Notes: generated from the letters alone by a model not told the origin. Counted from the first letter of the stretch, positions 14,577-24,034 are shown. The stretch: 34,910 nt of DNA from an uncultured Clostridia bacterium (GCA_944393605.1 CALYAO010000041.1:1-34910), one strand, 5' to 3'. Made by a program: numbers and translations.

Positions 14577-15692
14577 TTGAAGGTATTATTCTTATCCGTC
14601 CCAACGGGACACGGGCACCATATGGCGGCCAAGGCGTTGGAGGAATATTTTCAGAAGGACCTGTCCATTGAGTGCAAGACGCTGGATGTGTTCGAGCATG
14701 TCAATCCGGTGCTAGGGGACTCGGTGCAGAAAGGGTATCTGCTGTCCACCAAGATGCTCCCCAAGGCCTATGGTACGTTTTATTCGCTGTCCGAGCAGCG
14801 GGACACCAGCAAGTACTCAAGCGTGGGTAAGCTGGTCAAAACCATCTTAAACAAGAAGCTCATGCAGTATTTAAACGACTATGACCCCGATGCCATTGTG
14901 GCAACCCATATCTTTTCAGCCATTGCGATCAGCTATCTGCGCAAGAAATATGGGATGCGGGCCAAGTCCTTTGCCATTATCACGGATTTTACTGTGCATC
15001 CCTTCTGGGAGGACGTGGATATTGACTACTATGTGACAGCAACGGATCTGCTGAACTACCAGGCGCTCAAAAAAGGCTATCCGCTGGAAAAGGTCAAGCC
15101 ATTTGGCATTCCTATTTTGTCCAAGTTTGCGCATGCTATTCCCAAACAGGAAGCGCGGGCGCAGCTGGGCCTTGCGGATAAATTTACGGTTTTGGTCATG
15201 ACGGGCAGCATGGGCTATGGGAGCGACGTGCTGGCGAATCTCGAGAAGATGAACAGCCTTGCGGAAGACTTTCAGCTCATCACGGTGTGTGGCAACAACC
15301 GCAAACTCAAAAAACACATCGACGAAATGCCCAAGCAAAAGGACATCTTAAATTACGGTTTTACGGACAACATCAACCTGCTCATGGATGCGGCGGACTG
15401 TATCATCACCAAACCGGGCGGGCTGTCCACCAGCGAAGCGCTGGCAAAGCGGCTGCCCATTATTATGCTGGACCCCATTCCGGGGCAGGAAGATCGCAAT
15501 GAGGAGTTTATGCTAAACAACGGCATCGCTCTGTCGGTGAGCAAGACCTTTCCGATTGATGAGGTGTTGTACCAGATCATCCATTTCCCGTGGAAGCTGG
15601 ACATGCTGCGGGAGAACATGAAGTATTTTTCCAAGCCCAATTCGGCGCGGGATTTTGCAGAGTTTATCATCTCGGTTGTAAACGGCAAATAA
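14577..15692 (+). CDS. glycolipid glycosyltransferase of the MGDG synthase/UgtP family
   Basis: A 371-residue GT28-type glycosyltransferase. It starts with KVLFLSVPTGHGHHMAAKAL, the MGDG-synthase N-terminal signature with acceptor-side His residues, and has a C-terminal UDP-sugar domain with VLVMTGSMGYG (about 204-214) and KPGGLSTSEALAKRLP (about 279-294). Relatives add one or more glucose or galactose units to diacylglycerol, giving membrane glycolipids and the anchor of lipoteichoic acid. Which sugar and how many cannot be read from sequence. The start is TTG 14577 after AAGGAGGG. No terminator is seen before darA, 57 bases on. Confidence 0.88.
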   Translation: MKVLFLSVPTGHGHHMAAKALEEYFQKDLSIECKTLDVFEHVNPVLGDSVQKGYLLSTKMLPKAYGTFYSLSEQRDTSKYSSVGKLVKTILNKKLMQYLNDYDPDAIVATHIFSAIAISYLRKKYGMRAKSFAIITDFTVHPFWEDVDIDYYVTATDLLNYQALKKGYPLEKVKPFGIPILSKFAHAIPKQEARAQLGLADKFTVLVMTGSMGYGSDVLANLEKMNSLAEDFQLITVCGNNRKLKKHIDEMPKQKDILNYGFTDNINLLMDAADCIITKPGGLSTSEALAKRLPIIMLDPIPGQEDRNEEFMLNNGIALSVSKTFPIDEVLYQIIHFPWKLDMLRENMKYFSKPNSARDFAEFIISVVNGK

Positions 15693-15749
15693 GGCGGGTT
15701 TCCCGTATCATCAATGTGCCGCACGCAGCGGCAGGATGGAGGATGTATT

Positions 15750-16079
15750 ATGAAACTGGTATTTGCGATAGTGAACAATGAAGATGGCAACATTGTGATG
15801 CGTGAATTGAATAAGGGAGGCTTTTCGGTGACGAAAATGGCTTCCACCGGCGGTTTTCTGCGCGCTGGGAATACGACGCTGCTAGTAGGTACCTCGGAGG
15901 AGCAAGTGCAGGGTGTCGTAGAGATCATCCAGCAGCACAGCATGCGCCGGAAGCAGATGGTCTTCAAGCCCGAGCCGGTCATCGGTGCGGTGGGGGATTA
16001 CACCTCCTATCCCGAAGAGGTGGAGCTGGGCGGCGCAACCATCTTTGTGGTGGACGTGGAACGGTTTGAGAAGGTTTGA
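15750..16079 (+). CDS. darA: cyclic-di-AMP receptor DarA (PII-like, DUF970)
   Basis: A 109-residue PII-like trimer protein that binds c-di-AMP in Firmicutes. It begins with the family sequence KLVFAIVNNEDG, then LNKGGFSVTKMASTGGFL (about 23-40) with the ligand-contacting loop, GNTTLLVG, and a C-terminal GGATIFVVDVERFEK. The partner of DarA is not established. Length is normal. ATG 15750 follows GGAGGATGTATT. It is three bases before holB, the same order as in many Clostridia and Bacilli, which supports one transcript. Confidence 0.93.
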   Translation: MKLVFAIVNNEDGNIVMRELNKGGFSVTKMASTGGFLRAGNTTLLVGTSEEQVQGVVEIIQQHSMRRKQMVFKPEPVIGAVGDYTSYPEEVELGGATIFVVDVERFEKV

Positions 16080-16082
16080 TGT

Positions 16083-17099
16083 ATGGCATTTTCGCATATT
16101 GTGGGCCATGAGCTGATCCGCAAGCGTCTGCAGCGGGCAGCGATGACGGGGCGGGTGGCCAACAGCTATCTGTTTTTGGGGCCTGACGGCGTTGGAAAGA
16201 AGACCCTTTTGGATGCGTTTGTTGCAGCGCTCCTGTGTGAAGGGGAGGACAAACCGTGCGGTAGGTGTGCCGCATGTGTGAAAGTGCGGACCCGCAATCA
16301 CCCCGATGTGGTCTATATCGTCCCGCAGAAGGGAAAGAAAACCATCTCGGTGGACGTGATTCGGGATGTCATCGCGGAAGAAGTGTATGTGCGGCCCCTG
16401 CTGGGGCATCGCAAGCTGTTTGTGGTGGAGGATGGCGCGCTTCTGGGTGTTCCGGCGCAGAATGCGCTGCTCAAGGTGCTAGAAGAGCCGCCGCAGTATG
16501 CGGTATTTTTGATCGCGGCGCAGGATGCGGGTGTTTTTTTGCCCACCATTTTGTCCCGGTCGCAGCAGCTGGCGCTTCGTCCGCTTCCGCAGGAACAGGT
16601 AATGGCATATATGGCGGCCCACTATCCGGCGCTGAGTGAGCAGCATCCCTTTTTGGCTGCGTTTTCGGGCGGGTGCATCGGGCGTGCCAAGCAGATGGCG
16701 GAGGATGGAACGTTTTTGCAGCTTCGGAGCGAGGCCAATGCGCATATGATGTCACTGGCGGGCTCCCATCCGGCGGCGCTGCAAGGCTGTATCGCATATG
16801 TTGCAGGGCTTTCGGAGCCTGAGCGAGAGACCGTGTTGGCCTGCATGATAGCGTGGCTGCGGGACAGTCTGTGTGTCATGGTTGCGCGCCGGCAGGATGT
16901 GACCAATCAGGATCAATTGTATGAATTGTTATTGTTTTGTGAGAAGGTGACCAAGCGGGGCGTGGCGCGGGCGCTGGATGCGCTCCTTGCGCTGGAGCGG
17001 GGCCTGTCGGGCAATGCAAACGTTGGGCTCGCTGTGAGCAACGCGCTGCTGTCGGTCTGGGAGGAATTGCATGAAGAAGGTAATCGGTGTCCGCTTTAA
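16083..17099 (+). CDS. holB: DNA polymerase III delta-prime subunit
   Basis: A 338-residue clamp-loader subunit, AAA+ family. The P-loop-like GPDGVGKK (33-40) and four Cys (52, 59, 62, 65) of the zinc finger are present, followed by VYIVPQKGKKTISVDVIRD and the VEDGALLGVPAQNALLKVLEEPP segment typical of delta-prime. The C-terminal collar domain is less conserved. It helps load the sliding clamp onto DNA. ATG 16083 is three bases past darA, and the 3' end overlaps ricT by 29 bases. Confidence 0.92.
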   Translation: MAFSHIVGHELIRKRLQRAAMTGRVANSYLFLGPDGVGKKTLLDAFVAALLCEGEDKPCGRCAACVKVRTRNHPDVVYIVPQKGKKTISVDVIRDVIAEEVYVRPLLGHRKLFVVEDGALLGVPAQNALLKVLEEPPQYAVFLIAAQDAGVFLPTILSRSQQLALRPLPQEQVMAYMAAHYPALSEQHPFLAAFSGGCIGRAKQMAEDGTFLQLRSEANAHMMSLAGSHPAALQGCIAYVAGLSEPERETVLACMIAWLRDSLCVMVARRQDVTNQDQLYELLLFCEKVTKRGVARALDALLALERGLSGNANVGLAVSNALLSVWEELHEEGNRCPL

Positions 17100-17937
17100 A
17101 GAAGTGGGCAAGATCTATTATTTTGACCCCAATGGGCTGGAAATTGCCCTTCGGGATCATGTCATCGTAGAGACCGCACGAGGCGTGGAGTGCGGGCTGG
17201 TGGTGCTGGTGGATAAGGAGATTGATGAGAAGGCGTTCCACATCCCCGTGAAGCCCGTGATCCGCAAAGCGACGAAAAGCGACTTTAAGCAGATGGAGGA
17301 GAACAAGAAAAAGGAAGAGGCAGCTTACGACATCTGCATTGAAAAGATCAAAAAAAATGGCTTGGAAATGAACGTCATTGACGTGGAATATACCTTTGAC
17401 AGGAGCAAGATCTTGTTTTATTATACCGCAGATGGCCGGGTGGACTTCCGACAGCTGGTCAAGGATTTGGCTGCGGTGTTCCGTACCCGGATTGAGCTGC
17501 GGCAGATCGGTGTCCGGGATGAATCCAAGCTGCTGGGCGGCCTGGGGTTATGCGGGCGGCAGCTGTGCTGTTCGTTGTTTTTGGGGGAGTTTGAGCCGGT
17601 GTCCATCAAGATGGCGAAAGAACAGTCTTTGTCTTTAAATCCCACCAAGATTTCGGGCACCTGCGGGCGTCTCATGTGCTGCCTGAAGTATGAGCAGGAG
17701 GTATATGAGGAGCTTTTGCAGTATACACCCCACGTCGGCGCGGTGGTGGACACCCCCATGGGGAAGGGCGTTGTGAGCTATACGAGTATATTAAAAGGGT
17801 TGGTAAAAGTTCGCCTGGATTCAGAAGCCGAAAAGACCCTGCAGGAATTTCCCGTTTCGGATATCGTGATCTTAAAGGACCGTGCGCGGGATGAGATGAT
17901 GCGGGATATGAAAAAACTGGAAAAGGTGAAGGAATGA
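17071..17937 (+). CDS. ricT: PSP1 domain regulator RicT (YaaT)
   Basis: A 288-residue PSP1-domain protein. In Bacillus RicT (YaaT) works with RicA and RicF, a complex that carries Fe-S clusters and aids RNase Y-dependent mRNA maturation and phosphorelay control. The core has FYYTADGRVDFRQLVKDLA, then the Cys motifs CGRQLCCSLF and CGRLMCCLKYE in the second half, which supply cluster ligands. ATG 17071 follows GGGAGGAATTGC inside the holB 3' end. The holB-ricT order is common in Firmicutes. RicA and RicF are not in the window. Confidence 0.92.
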   Translation: MKKVIGVRFKEVGKIYYFDPNGLEIALRDHVIVETARGVECGLVVLVDKEIDEKAFHIPVKPVIRKATKSDFKQMEENKKKEEAAYDICIEKIKKNGLEMNVIDVEYTFDRSKILFYYTADGRVDFRQLVKDLAAVFRTRIELRQIGVRDESKLLGGLGLCGRQLCCSLFLGEFEPVSIKMAKEQSLSLNPTKISGTCGRLMCCLKYEQEVYEELLQYTPHVGAVVDTPMGKGVVSYTSILKGLVKVRLDSEAEKTLQEFPVSDIVILKDRARDEMMRDMKKLEKVKE

Positions 17938-18004
17938 CAGGCCCAATAATCAAAGAGAGCGCATAGCCGCTTGCGGTGCAGGGAGCGATGCTGTGCGGAA
18001 GGGG

Positions 18005-18037
18005 AAGAAATCCGCGTTTTGTGGATTTCTTCTTTTT
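18005..18037 (+). terminator. intrinsic terminator after ricT
   Basis: AAGAAATCC and GGATTTCTT form a 9-bp stem followed by CTTTTT, about 70 bases past the ricT stop. It separates ricT from walJ. Confidence 0.8.
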
Positions 18038-18088
18038 GAAAGCGGCCGTTTGCATCGGATGAAGAATTGGAATAAGGGGTAAGACCAA

Positions 18089-18892
18089 ATGATCAAATTT
18101 CAGTCGTTTTTGAGTGGTTCCAGCGGCAACTGTACGCTGGTCACCGACGACACCACGCATCTTTTAATTGACTGCGGCGCAACGGGAAGGTATATTACAG
18201 AGTGTCTGGGGCGCATTGGGCTGCAGCCCAATGCACTGTCGGGTATTCTGGTGACACATGAGCACCGGGACCACGTGTGCGGCGCGGGGGTGCTGGCGCG
18301 AAAATACGGCGTTCGGCTCTATACCAATGAGGCAACGTTTGCGGCGATGCGGCCCATCGTTGGCCCGGTGGATGAGGATAACGTGGAGGTGCATGCGCCT
18401 GGAGAGGCATTCTATATCGGGGATATTGCGGTTTGCTCTTTTTCCATTCCCCACGACGCAAGCGATCCGGTTGGATACTGTCTGCGTTCGCGGGAGGAAA
18501 CCTTTACCATTGCGACGGATATGGGGTGCTTGTCTGAGCCGGTCATGGAGGCGCTGCGCGGGAGTGATTATGCGATTGTGGAGGCCAATCATGATGTGGA
18601 GATGCTGCGCAATGGGCGGTACCCCTGGCCCCTTAAAAAGCGCATCCTGTCCGAGTATGGGCACTTGTCCAATGCATGTGCAGGGGAACTGTGTATGTCG
18701 CTGGTGGAAAGCGGGGTCAAGTGCATCTGGCTGGGGCATTTGAGTCAGGAAAACAACCGGCCTGAGGTGGCCTATCAGACGGTTGCGGGCATCTTGGCGG
18801 AGAACGGGGTGCAGGCGGGCCGGGATGTGGCGCTGGGCGTGCTGCCGCGATACTGGCTGCCGCAGTATGTGCGGACCGCGCGGGTATCCTGA
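18089..18892 (+). CDS. walJ: metallo-beta-lactamase fold hydrolase WalJ (YycJ)
   Basis: A 267-residue MBL-fold protein. The start FLSGSSGNCTLV is characteristic of YycJ/WalJ, and the metal site is THEHRDH (56-62). The later IPHDASDPVGY and VEANHD segments add His and Asp ligands. In Bacillus walJ sits in the walRK operon and affects replication-repair coordination, possibly as a nuclease; here walRK is not adjacent, so only the family is certain. ATG 18089 follows AATAAGGGGTAAGACCAA. Confidence 0.9.
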   Translation: MIKFQSFLSGSSGNCTLVTDDTTHLLIDCGATGRYITECLGRIGLQPNALSGILVTHEHRDHVCGAGVLARKYGVRLYTNEATFAAMRPIVGPVDEDNVEVHAPGEAFYIGDIAVCSFSIPHDASDPVGYCLRSREETFTIATDMGCLSEPVMEALRGSDYAIVEANHDVEMLRNGRYPWPLKKRILSEYGHLSNACAGELCMSLVESGVKCIWLGHLSQENNRPEVAYQTVAGILAENGVQAGRDVALGVLPRYWLPQYVRTARVS

Positions 18893-18921
18893 CAACGAAC
18901 AAATGGAAGGGAATGGGAAAT

Positions 18922-19647
18922 ATGGCAAAATTTTGTGCATATTGTGGCAGAGAATTGGCAGATGGTGAGGTCTGCACGTGCGGCGGGCAGCAGGTTCCGC
19001 CTCATGCGCAGACGGGCTGGAACAGTCAACCGCCGAGCCGCCCTGGGTGGGCGGTGCTGGCCCTGAAGAGCTTCTGGCGCTCCCTGACGGGAAGCTTTCG
19101 CCGTCCGCTGGGGACCATGGAAGACATGATAGCGCAGGAAAACTGGCTTGGCGGCCTCCTGTTCTACTGCATCCATGTGTTTGTCTTGACCCTCATCGGT
19201 ACGGCAGCTGTTCGGTCTTATACGGGTATGCATTCGGTTGCCACGTTTTGGTGGGGTAGGATGCACTGGCTTGGAACGCTCGTGATGCAGCTTGCGACGG
19301 TTTTCCTCTTTTGGGTGGCTGCACATGGCCTGTTTCTGGTGATTGCATCTGCGGTTGGCAGGGTGCTCAAATCCCAGGCGCGGTTTTCGCAGTATGTGGC
19401 GTCGCTGGGGTATGCCACCTGGCCCGTGGCGCTTGCGGCGGTGCTGGCGTTGGTGCTTGGGGGGATTTCGGTGCGGGTGTTTGGCTTTCTGGCGGTGGTA
19501 TGCCTGATGGGCAGCGTGTTTGTGTTTCAAACGTTTGCCATTTTAAAGACCAGCGGCCTGGAGCAAGATAAGGGGTTTTATGCTGTCTTAATCACCTATG
19601 TGGCCTATGCACTTTTGATGGTTTTGGTGGGGATGTTATTTTACTAA
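18922..19647 (+). CDS. zinc-ribbon plus Yip1-like multi-helix membrane protein
   Basis: A 241-residue protein. The N-terminus is a zinc-ribbon: CAYCG (5-9) and CTCGG (18-22), four Cys in the CxxC...CxC pattern. A Pro/Gly linker (about 24-45) is followed by a cytoplasmic stretch and five hydrophobic helices (about 75-100, 125-150, 160-180, 185-205, 215-240), giving a Yip1/DUF1282-like C-terminus. Its role is unknown; zinc-ribbon membrane proteins of this design are common in Clostridia. ATG 18922 is spaced well from GGAAGGG; an ATG at 18913 is possible. It begins 30 bases past walJ. Confidence 0.72.
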   Translation: MAKFCAYCGRELADGEVCTCGGQQVPPHAQTGWNSQPPSRPGWAVLALKSFWRSLTGSFRRPLGTMEDMIAQENWLGGLLFYCIHVFVLTLIGTAAVRSYTGMHSVATFWWGRMHWLGTLVMQLATVFLFWVAAHGLFLVIASAVGRVLKSQARFSQYVASLGYATWPVALAAVLALVLGGISVRVFGFLAVVCLMGSVFVFQTFAILKTSGLEQDKGFYAVLITYVAYALLMVLVGMLFY

Positions 19648-19672
19648 ACGGCGCTGAAAGGAGCGGACAGCC

Positions 19673-20494
19673 ATGAACATTGGCATGCGGGGGCATGATT
19701 TGCCTTGTCAAGATCTCGCGTCGCTGGGGGAGGCATTGGCGGCGCTGGAGGTCCCTGTGATTCAGCTGGCGCTGGGCAAGTCCTTGCCCGGTTTTGCGCC
19801 TGGGATGTGGAGTCCCGGCTATGCGAGGAAGATGGGAGAAACACTTGCGCGGCACGGTGTCCATGTGTCGGTGCTGGGGTGTTATATCAATCCCATTCAT
19901 CCCGATAGCGAGGTGCGGCGCGGGGAGATCGCGCGCTTTCAGGAACATATCCGGTATGCGAAGTTTCTTGGTGCTGATATGGTGGGAACCGAGACGGGCA
20001 GCCTTCTGACGGGCAATCCCCTGGACAATCGCACGGAGGAGGCTTACAAGACGCTGCTCGCCTCCCTGCAGGAACTGGTGGCGTATGCAGGGCAGTTGGG
20101 CGTGATGGTGGGCATTGAGCCTGTCACCGAGTTTCCCATCTACTGTCCTGAGCGGATGCGGCGGCTGCTGGATGATTTGCATGCACCCAACGTCTGCGTG
20201 ATTCTGGACCCGGTTAATCTGATGGATAAAACCAACTACCAGGAGCAGCATACGATTTTGGAGCAATCCTTTGCGCTGTTTGGGGACCAGATTGGCGTTC
20301 TGCATCTCAAGGATTTCTCGGATGCGGGGGGATACCATCTGTGCCTTGCGGGGGATGGCATGCTGGACTACCCATATCTGTTCTCTTTGGTGAAGCGCTA
20401 TAAGCCTGGAATTGATATGATCTTGGAGGAAGTTTCTGCGGCAGAGCTGCCGCGCATCCGATCGCAGCTGACCGCGATCTATGAGCAGGCATGA
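19673..20494 (+). CDS. sugar phosphate isomerase/epimerase (xylose isomerase-like TIM barrel)
   Basis: A 273-residue AP-endonuclease-2-like TIM barrel protein (PF01261). Visible barrel segments are LGADMVGTETGSL (about 101-113), GVMVGIEPVTEF with the metal-ligand Glu (about 143-154), VCVILDPVNLMD (about 178-189), GVLHLKDF with His and Asp (about 210-217), and MILEEVS near the C-terminus with the last Glu. The set suggests a metal-dependent isomerase or epimerase. The sugar is not known; DNA repair is less likely because endonuclease IV-specific loops are not seen. ATG 19673 follows AAAGGAGCGGACAGCC. Confidence 0.85.
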   Translation: MNIGMRGHDLPCQDLASLGEALAALEVPVIQLALGKSLPGFAPGMWSPGYARKMGETLARHGVHVSVLGCYINPIHPDSEVRRGEIARFQEHIRYAKFLGADMVGTETGSLLTGNPLDNRTEEAYKTLLASLQELVAYAGQLGVMVGIEPVTEFPIYCPERMRRLLDDLHAPNVCVILDPVNLMDKTNYQEQHTILEQSFALFGDQIGVLHLKDFSDAGGYHLCLAGDGMLDYPYLFSLVKRYKPGIDMILEEVSAAELPRIRSQLTAIYEQA

Positions 20495-20561
20495 AGGCAC
20501 ATGCATTCGTTGAGGTGTCTGATTCGTAACAGAAAATGGAAAAAACTGGGGCGTTTGATTC

Positions 20562-20602
20562 AAAAAGGACGGTCGCTAAACAACAAGCGATCGTCCTTTT
20601 TT
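20562..20602. terminator. bidirectional terminator
   Basis: AAAAAGGACGgTCGCT pairs with AGCGAtCGTCCTTTTT around a short A/C-rich loop, with one mismatch. It ends the isomerase transcript and can also end the converging ABC transporter transcript. Confidence 0.88.
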
Positions 20603-20665
20603 GAGGCGGGGATGCATGGTTTCGCGCAACCATGCCTGTGGAGCGAACTGATATGGTCCCGCAAT

Positions 20666-21523
20666 TTAGGATTTGATGGCGCCCTCCGAGACGCCTTTTA
20701 CGAAGTATTTTTGTAGGCACAAAAATACGATCACCATGGGCAGGATGGAGAGCAGCACCGCAGGGAATACCAGCTCCCATGGATTGCCAAACTGGCCCGA
20801 GGTCATCTTGGCATAAAAGAGCTCCAGGACCAGCGTTTTTTGCTCGGATGTTCCCAGCGTGAGGTAGGGAAGCAGGTAGTCGTTCCAAATCCACATGCCG
20901 TTTAGGATGATGACCGTCACGGTGGTGGATTTGATGAGCGGGAACACGATGCGAAAAAAGATTTGGAAGATCCCCGCGCCGTCGATGAGTGCCGCTTCCT
21001 CCACGCCGCGTGGCACCGCCTTGATAAACCCACAGTACAAAAAGATGGACAGCGACATGCCAAAGCCCCCGTACATGAGGATAAGGCCGGGGATGTTTTT
21101 GAGACCAACGGTGTCCATCATGCTCATGAGCGGATACATGACCGCCTGGAAGGGAATAAGCATGGCGGCGACAAAGCAGAGGTAGACGACGGTGGGCAGT
21201 GTGCCCCGGCGCCGGGTGATGGCCCATGCACACAACGAAGAGCACAGGACGATGATCGCCTCGGACAGGACGGTGATGAGCAGGGTGTACCCCAGTGCCT
21301 GGGGGAAATGGATGGCGGTAAAAGCCCGGGCAATGTAGTCCCAGGTGAATTCGTCAGGGAGTGCCAGCGGATTGCGGACGATCTCCGCTTGCCCTTTGAA
21401 GGAATTGATCACCAAAAAGACAAGCGGCATGAGCGTGTACAGCAGCAGGGCGGTCAAGACGAGGTAGAGCACCGCGCGGCTCAGCTTGCGCCCCCCAAAA
21501 TAGTGTCTGCCTGGATGTCCCAT
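20666..21523 (-). CDS. carbohydrate ABC transporter permease (MalG type)
   Basis: A 285-residue MalG-type (CUT1) permease of a sugar importer. Six hydrophobic helices are visible, the first at about 17-38. The EAA motif reads EEAALIDGAGIFQIFFRIVF (about 195-214), which docks the shared ATPase. The chain ends KGVSEGAIKS, typical of MalG proteins. On the minus strand the ATG at 21523 follows AAGGAGGTGGAATTTTAA and directly abuts the stop of the other permease. No ATPase gene is present, so a shared MsmX-like ATPase elsewhere is likely. The sugar is not known. Confidence 0.9.
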   Translation of the reverse strand: MGHPGRHYFGGRKLSRAVLYLVLTALLLYTLMPLVFLVINSFKGQAEIVRNPLALPDEFTWDYIARAFTAIHFPQALGYTLLITVLSEAIIVLCSSLCAWAITRRRGTLPTVVYLCFVAAMLIPFQAVMYPLMSMMDTVGLKNIPGLILMYGGFGMSLSIFLYCGFIKAVPRGVEEAALIDGAGIFQIFFRIVFPLIKSTTVTVIILNGMWIWNDYLLPYLTLGTSEQKTLVLELFYAKMTSGQFGNPWELVFPAVLLSILPMVIVFLCLQKYFVKGVSEGAIKS

Positions 21524-22417
21524 TTAAAATTCCACCTCCTTGCGCCGTGTCAGCCAAACCTGCAGCAGGGAGATGATTGCGACGATGACAAAAAAGATGA
21601 CTGCCTGTGCCTGTGCAACGCCATAGTTGGGCGGCGTGATGTCCTGCGTGGTGCGGAGGATCTGGAGCGCAATGAGCCGGGAGCCGAAGGCGCCGTCTGT
21701 GAGTGCGACGTTTTGGTCCAGGAGCTTAAAGGAATTGGCAAGCGTCAAAAACAGCACCACCGTGATGGAAGGCATGAGCAGGGGCAGCGTGATCTTGAAA
21801 AACCGGCGCACCGGTCCCGCGCCGTCTATCTGTGCCGCCTCGTATAGGTCGCCTGGGATGGCGTTTAGCCCTCCGATGTAGATCAGCATCATATAGCCCG
21901 CACTCTGCCAGGTCGTCATGATGGCAAGCGCAAACAGGGCCTTGGTGCCGTCCTGCGTCATGTACCGCAAAAACTCCACGTGCAAAATCCCGTCGGGGGA
22001 GAACAGCAGCTCGGTGTATACCACCTGGAAGATGAACTGCCACACAAAGCCCATGGCGAGACCGCCCAGCATGTTGGGCAGGAAGAACACGGTCCGGAAT
22101 AGCCCTGCGCCCCGGCGGATGTTGTTGAGCATGAGGGCGAGCGCCAGTGCGACCAGGTTGATGGCAATCACTGCAACCACGGTGTATAGGGTGGTATAGA
22201 GCAGCGCATGGACAAACTGTTCGTTTGCGAACGCACTGCGATAGTTGTCCAGTCCCACGAAGGACTGGGCCAAGGAACCCCCTGCGAAATAGGTGCCCCG
22301 CCAGGAGGTAAAGGAATAGACCGCCCCGATGAGAAAGGGGAGGGCGATGATACAGACAAACAGCAGGATGGCAGGCAGCACAAGCAGCCAAAACCATCGT
22401 TTATAATACCGGTCCAA
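21524..22417 (-). CDS. carbohydrate ABC transporter permease (MalF type)
   Basis: A 297-residue MalF/LacF-type permease, partner of the neighbouring MalG-type protein. The first helix (about 9-30) leads to SFTSWRGTY, then FLPNMLGGLAMGFVWQFIF (about 130-148), and the EAA motif YEAAQIDGAGPVRRFFKITL (about 189-208). The start is TTG 22417 after AAGGAGGACACCCCA on the minus strand; no ATG fits. The gene begins 87 bases past the binding-protein gene. The family is certain; the solute is not. Confidence 0.9.
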   Translation of the reverse strand: MDRYYKRWFWLLVLPAILLFVCIIALPFLIGAVYSFTSWRGTYFAGGSLAQSFVGLDNYRSAFANEQFVHALLYTTLYTVVAVIAINLVALALALMLNNIRRGAGLFRTVFFLPNMLGGLAMGFVWQFIFQVVYTELLFSPDGILHVEFLRYMTQDGTKALFALAIMTTWQSAGYMMLIYIGGLNAIPGDLYEAAQIDGAGPVRRFFKITLPLLMPSITVVLFLTLANSFKLLDQNVALTDGAFGSRLIALQILRTTQDITPPNYGVAQAQAVIFFVIVAIISLLQVWLTRRKEVEF

Positions 22418-22504
22418 TGGGGTGTCCTCCTTCCCGGATGGATGGCGGCAGCGCCCGTCCGCGCTCCGGTGCGCAAACGGACGCTGCTGTCTGGTGAACG
22501 GTTC

Positions 22505-23995
22505 TTATGACTGTGCCGCCTTGCGTTCTTTCCAGGTGCTGATGCCGTATTCGGCGATGGCCGCATAATCGGCCTCCGTCCAGTCCGCCTTGGTTAGATA
22601 CTCTTCCATGAGCTTTCGGCCAAGGACGTCGCTGGACCAGGTGCCCGGTGTACCGTGGTAGGGCGCTGACAGCGTGCGGCCCTCCTGCATATACTGCAAA
22701 ATGGATTTGCTCAGGGAATCGGTCAGCTCGGTGTCGGGCGTCGCGTTGTAGGGCACGGCCCGGAAGGAGCCGACGATATACTTCTGCACATTCTCAGGCT
22801 TTTGCATCCAAGTGAGAAACCGGATGGCGTTTTGCTGCGCGGTTTCGGAGGCCTTGGCGTTGATGGCATAGTAGTTGGGCGCGTACACCGGGATGCAGCG
22901 GTTGAACTCCGCGGCCGTTTTCCCCGTCTTGATCATGTCATCTGTGAGGGGGAGCTTAATGGGGATAAAGCTGGAGCGGTTGGCCACTTCCGCATCCACC
23001 TTGGCGATGTTTTCTGCCGCCCAGTTCCCCTGTTGGAGGAAGATATCGTTGCCGTCCGCATACATCTGAACCGATTGGTCATAGCCAAAACCTGCAGCGC
23101 TGATGAGGTCGCTGCCGCGCGGGGTTGCGCCTTTTAAGCCGCCGACATGCTGAGTGATGAAGTCCAGCGCTTCGGCATAGGCCGTGAGCGGCCCCTGGAG
23201 GCTGTCCAGCTGCGTGTCGGTCGCGGCGTTGGCTTCGGCGGCGGTGGCAAATACAGCATTTAGCGCCACATTCACCAGGTGGTCGCCATATGTCCAGTCC
23301 TCTGAGCCGGCGAATGCGAATACGCCCGTCAGCTTCTGTGCGCGGCCCGTTTTTTGTGGCAAAAATTGGAACGTATTTCCGGATAGGGCAACGGATGCGG
23401 CGGAGGGCGCCTCGATATAGGCATCAGCCGCTTCGCAGAATGCCTGGAACTCCTCGTAGGAGCAGTCCCGCAGGGCGGCAATGACGGCCTCTGCATTGTC
23501 AGCTCCAAACAGGTCCGCAATCATCTGGGAATCCACCATGAAACCGTATCCTTCCACGTTATAGGGAATCCCATAGATGGCCTGGCCGTCTGTGGTGAGG
23601 CGCAGATCGGCGGGGATGCCGTCCACGATTTGTTTGAAGTCGGGGTCGGTGACGGTGGTAAGATCCAGTGCGCGGCCGCTTTCCTTCCACTCATGCAGCT
23701 CTTTGATGCCCTGCATGGAGAAGATGGCCGGCGGATTTTTGGAATTCATCTGGGCGCGCAGGGGTTCGATGGCGTCCTGACCCGATCCCACGGAGAAGGC
23801 GTTGGTCGGGATGCCCGTTTCCGCCGTGAAATCATCGCACATCTGCTGGAACTGTTCCGCATTTTCCCCTTTGGAATTAAACAGATAGAGCGTCTCCTGG
23901 CCGTCCTTTTCGTCTGTGCCCGTGCAGCCTGACAGAAGCACGGCAGACAGCAGCGCCGCGCACACGCCCATCCAGGCTTTTCTATGTGTATGCAT
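22505..23995 (-). CDS. carbohydrate ABC transporter substrate-binding lipoprotein
   Basis: A 496-residue extracellular solute-binding protein (family 1 type). It has a signal peptide (MHTHRKAWMGVCAALLS...) and lipobox LLSGC with Cys24, then ETLYLFNSKGENAEQFQQMC, a usual lobe-1 opening. It ends ISTWKERKAAQS. The start at ATG 23995 follows AAGGAGGAAATTGCG on the minus strand, so the longer frame up to 24064 is not used. It captures the sugar for the two permeases downstream. Trp-rich pockets such as TWMQKPENV and TWSSDVLG fit a sugar ligand, but the identity cannot be read. Confidence 0.9.
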   Translation of the reverse strand: MHTHRKAWMGVCAALLSAVLLSGCTGTDEKDGQETLYLFNSKGENAEQFQQMCDDFTAETGIPTNAFSVGSGQDAIEPLRAQMNSKNPPAIFSMQGIKELHEWKESGRALDLTTVTDPDFKQIVDGIPADLRLTTDGQAIYGIPYNVEGYGFMVDSQMIADLFGADNAEAVIAALRDCSYEEFQAFCEAADAYIEAPSAASVALSGNTFQFLPQKTGRAQKLTGVFAFAGSEDWTYGDHLVNVALNAVFATAAEANAATDTQLDSLQGPLTAYAEALDFITQHVGGLKGATPRGSDLISAAGFGYDQSVQMYADGNDIFLQQGNWAAENIAKVDAEVANRSSFIPIKLPLTDDMIKTGKTAAEFNRCIPVYAPNYYAINAKASETAQQNAIRFLTWMQKPENVQKYIVGSFRAVPYNATPDTELTDSLSKSILQYMQEGRTLSAPYHGTPGTWSSDVLGRKLMEEYLTKADWTEADYAAIAEYGISTWKERKAAQS

Positions 23996-24034
23996 CGCAA
24001 TTTCCTCCTTCGGTCGTTTTACACTTCTGCTAAC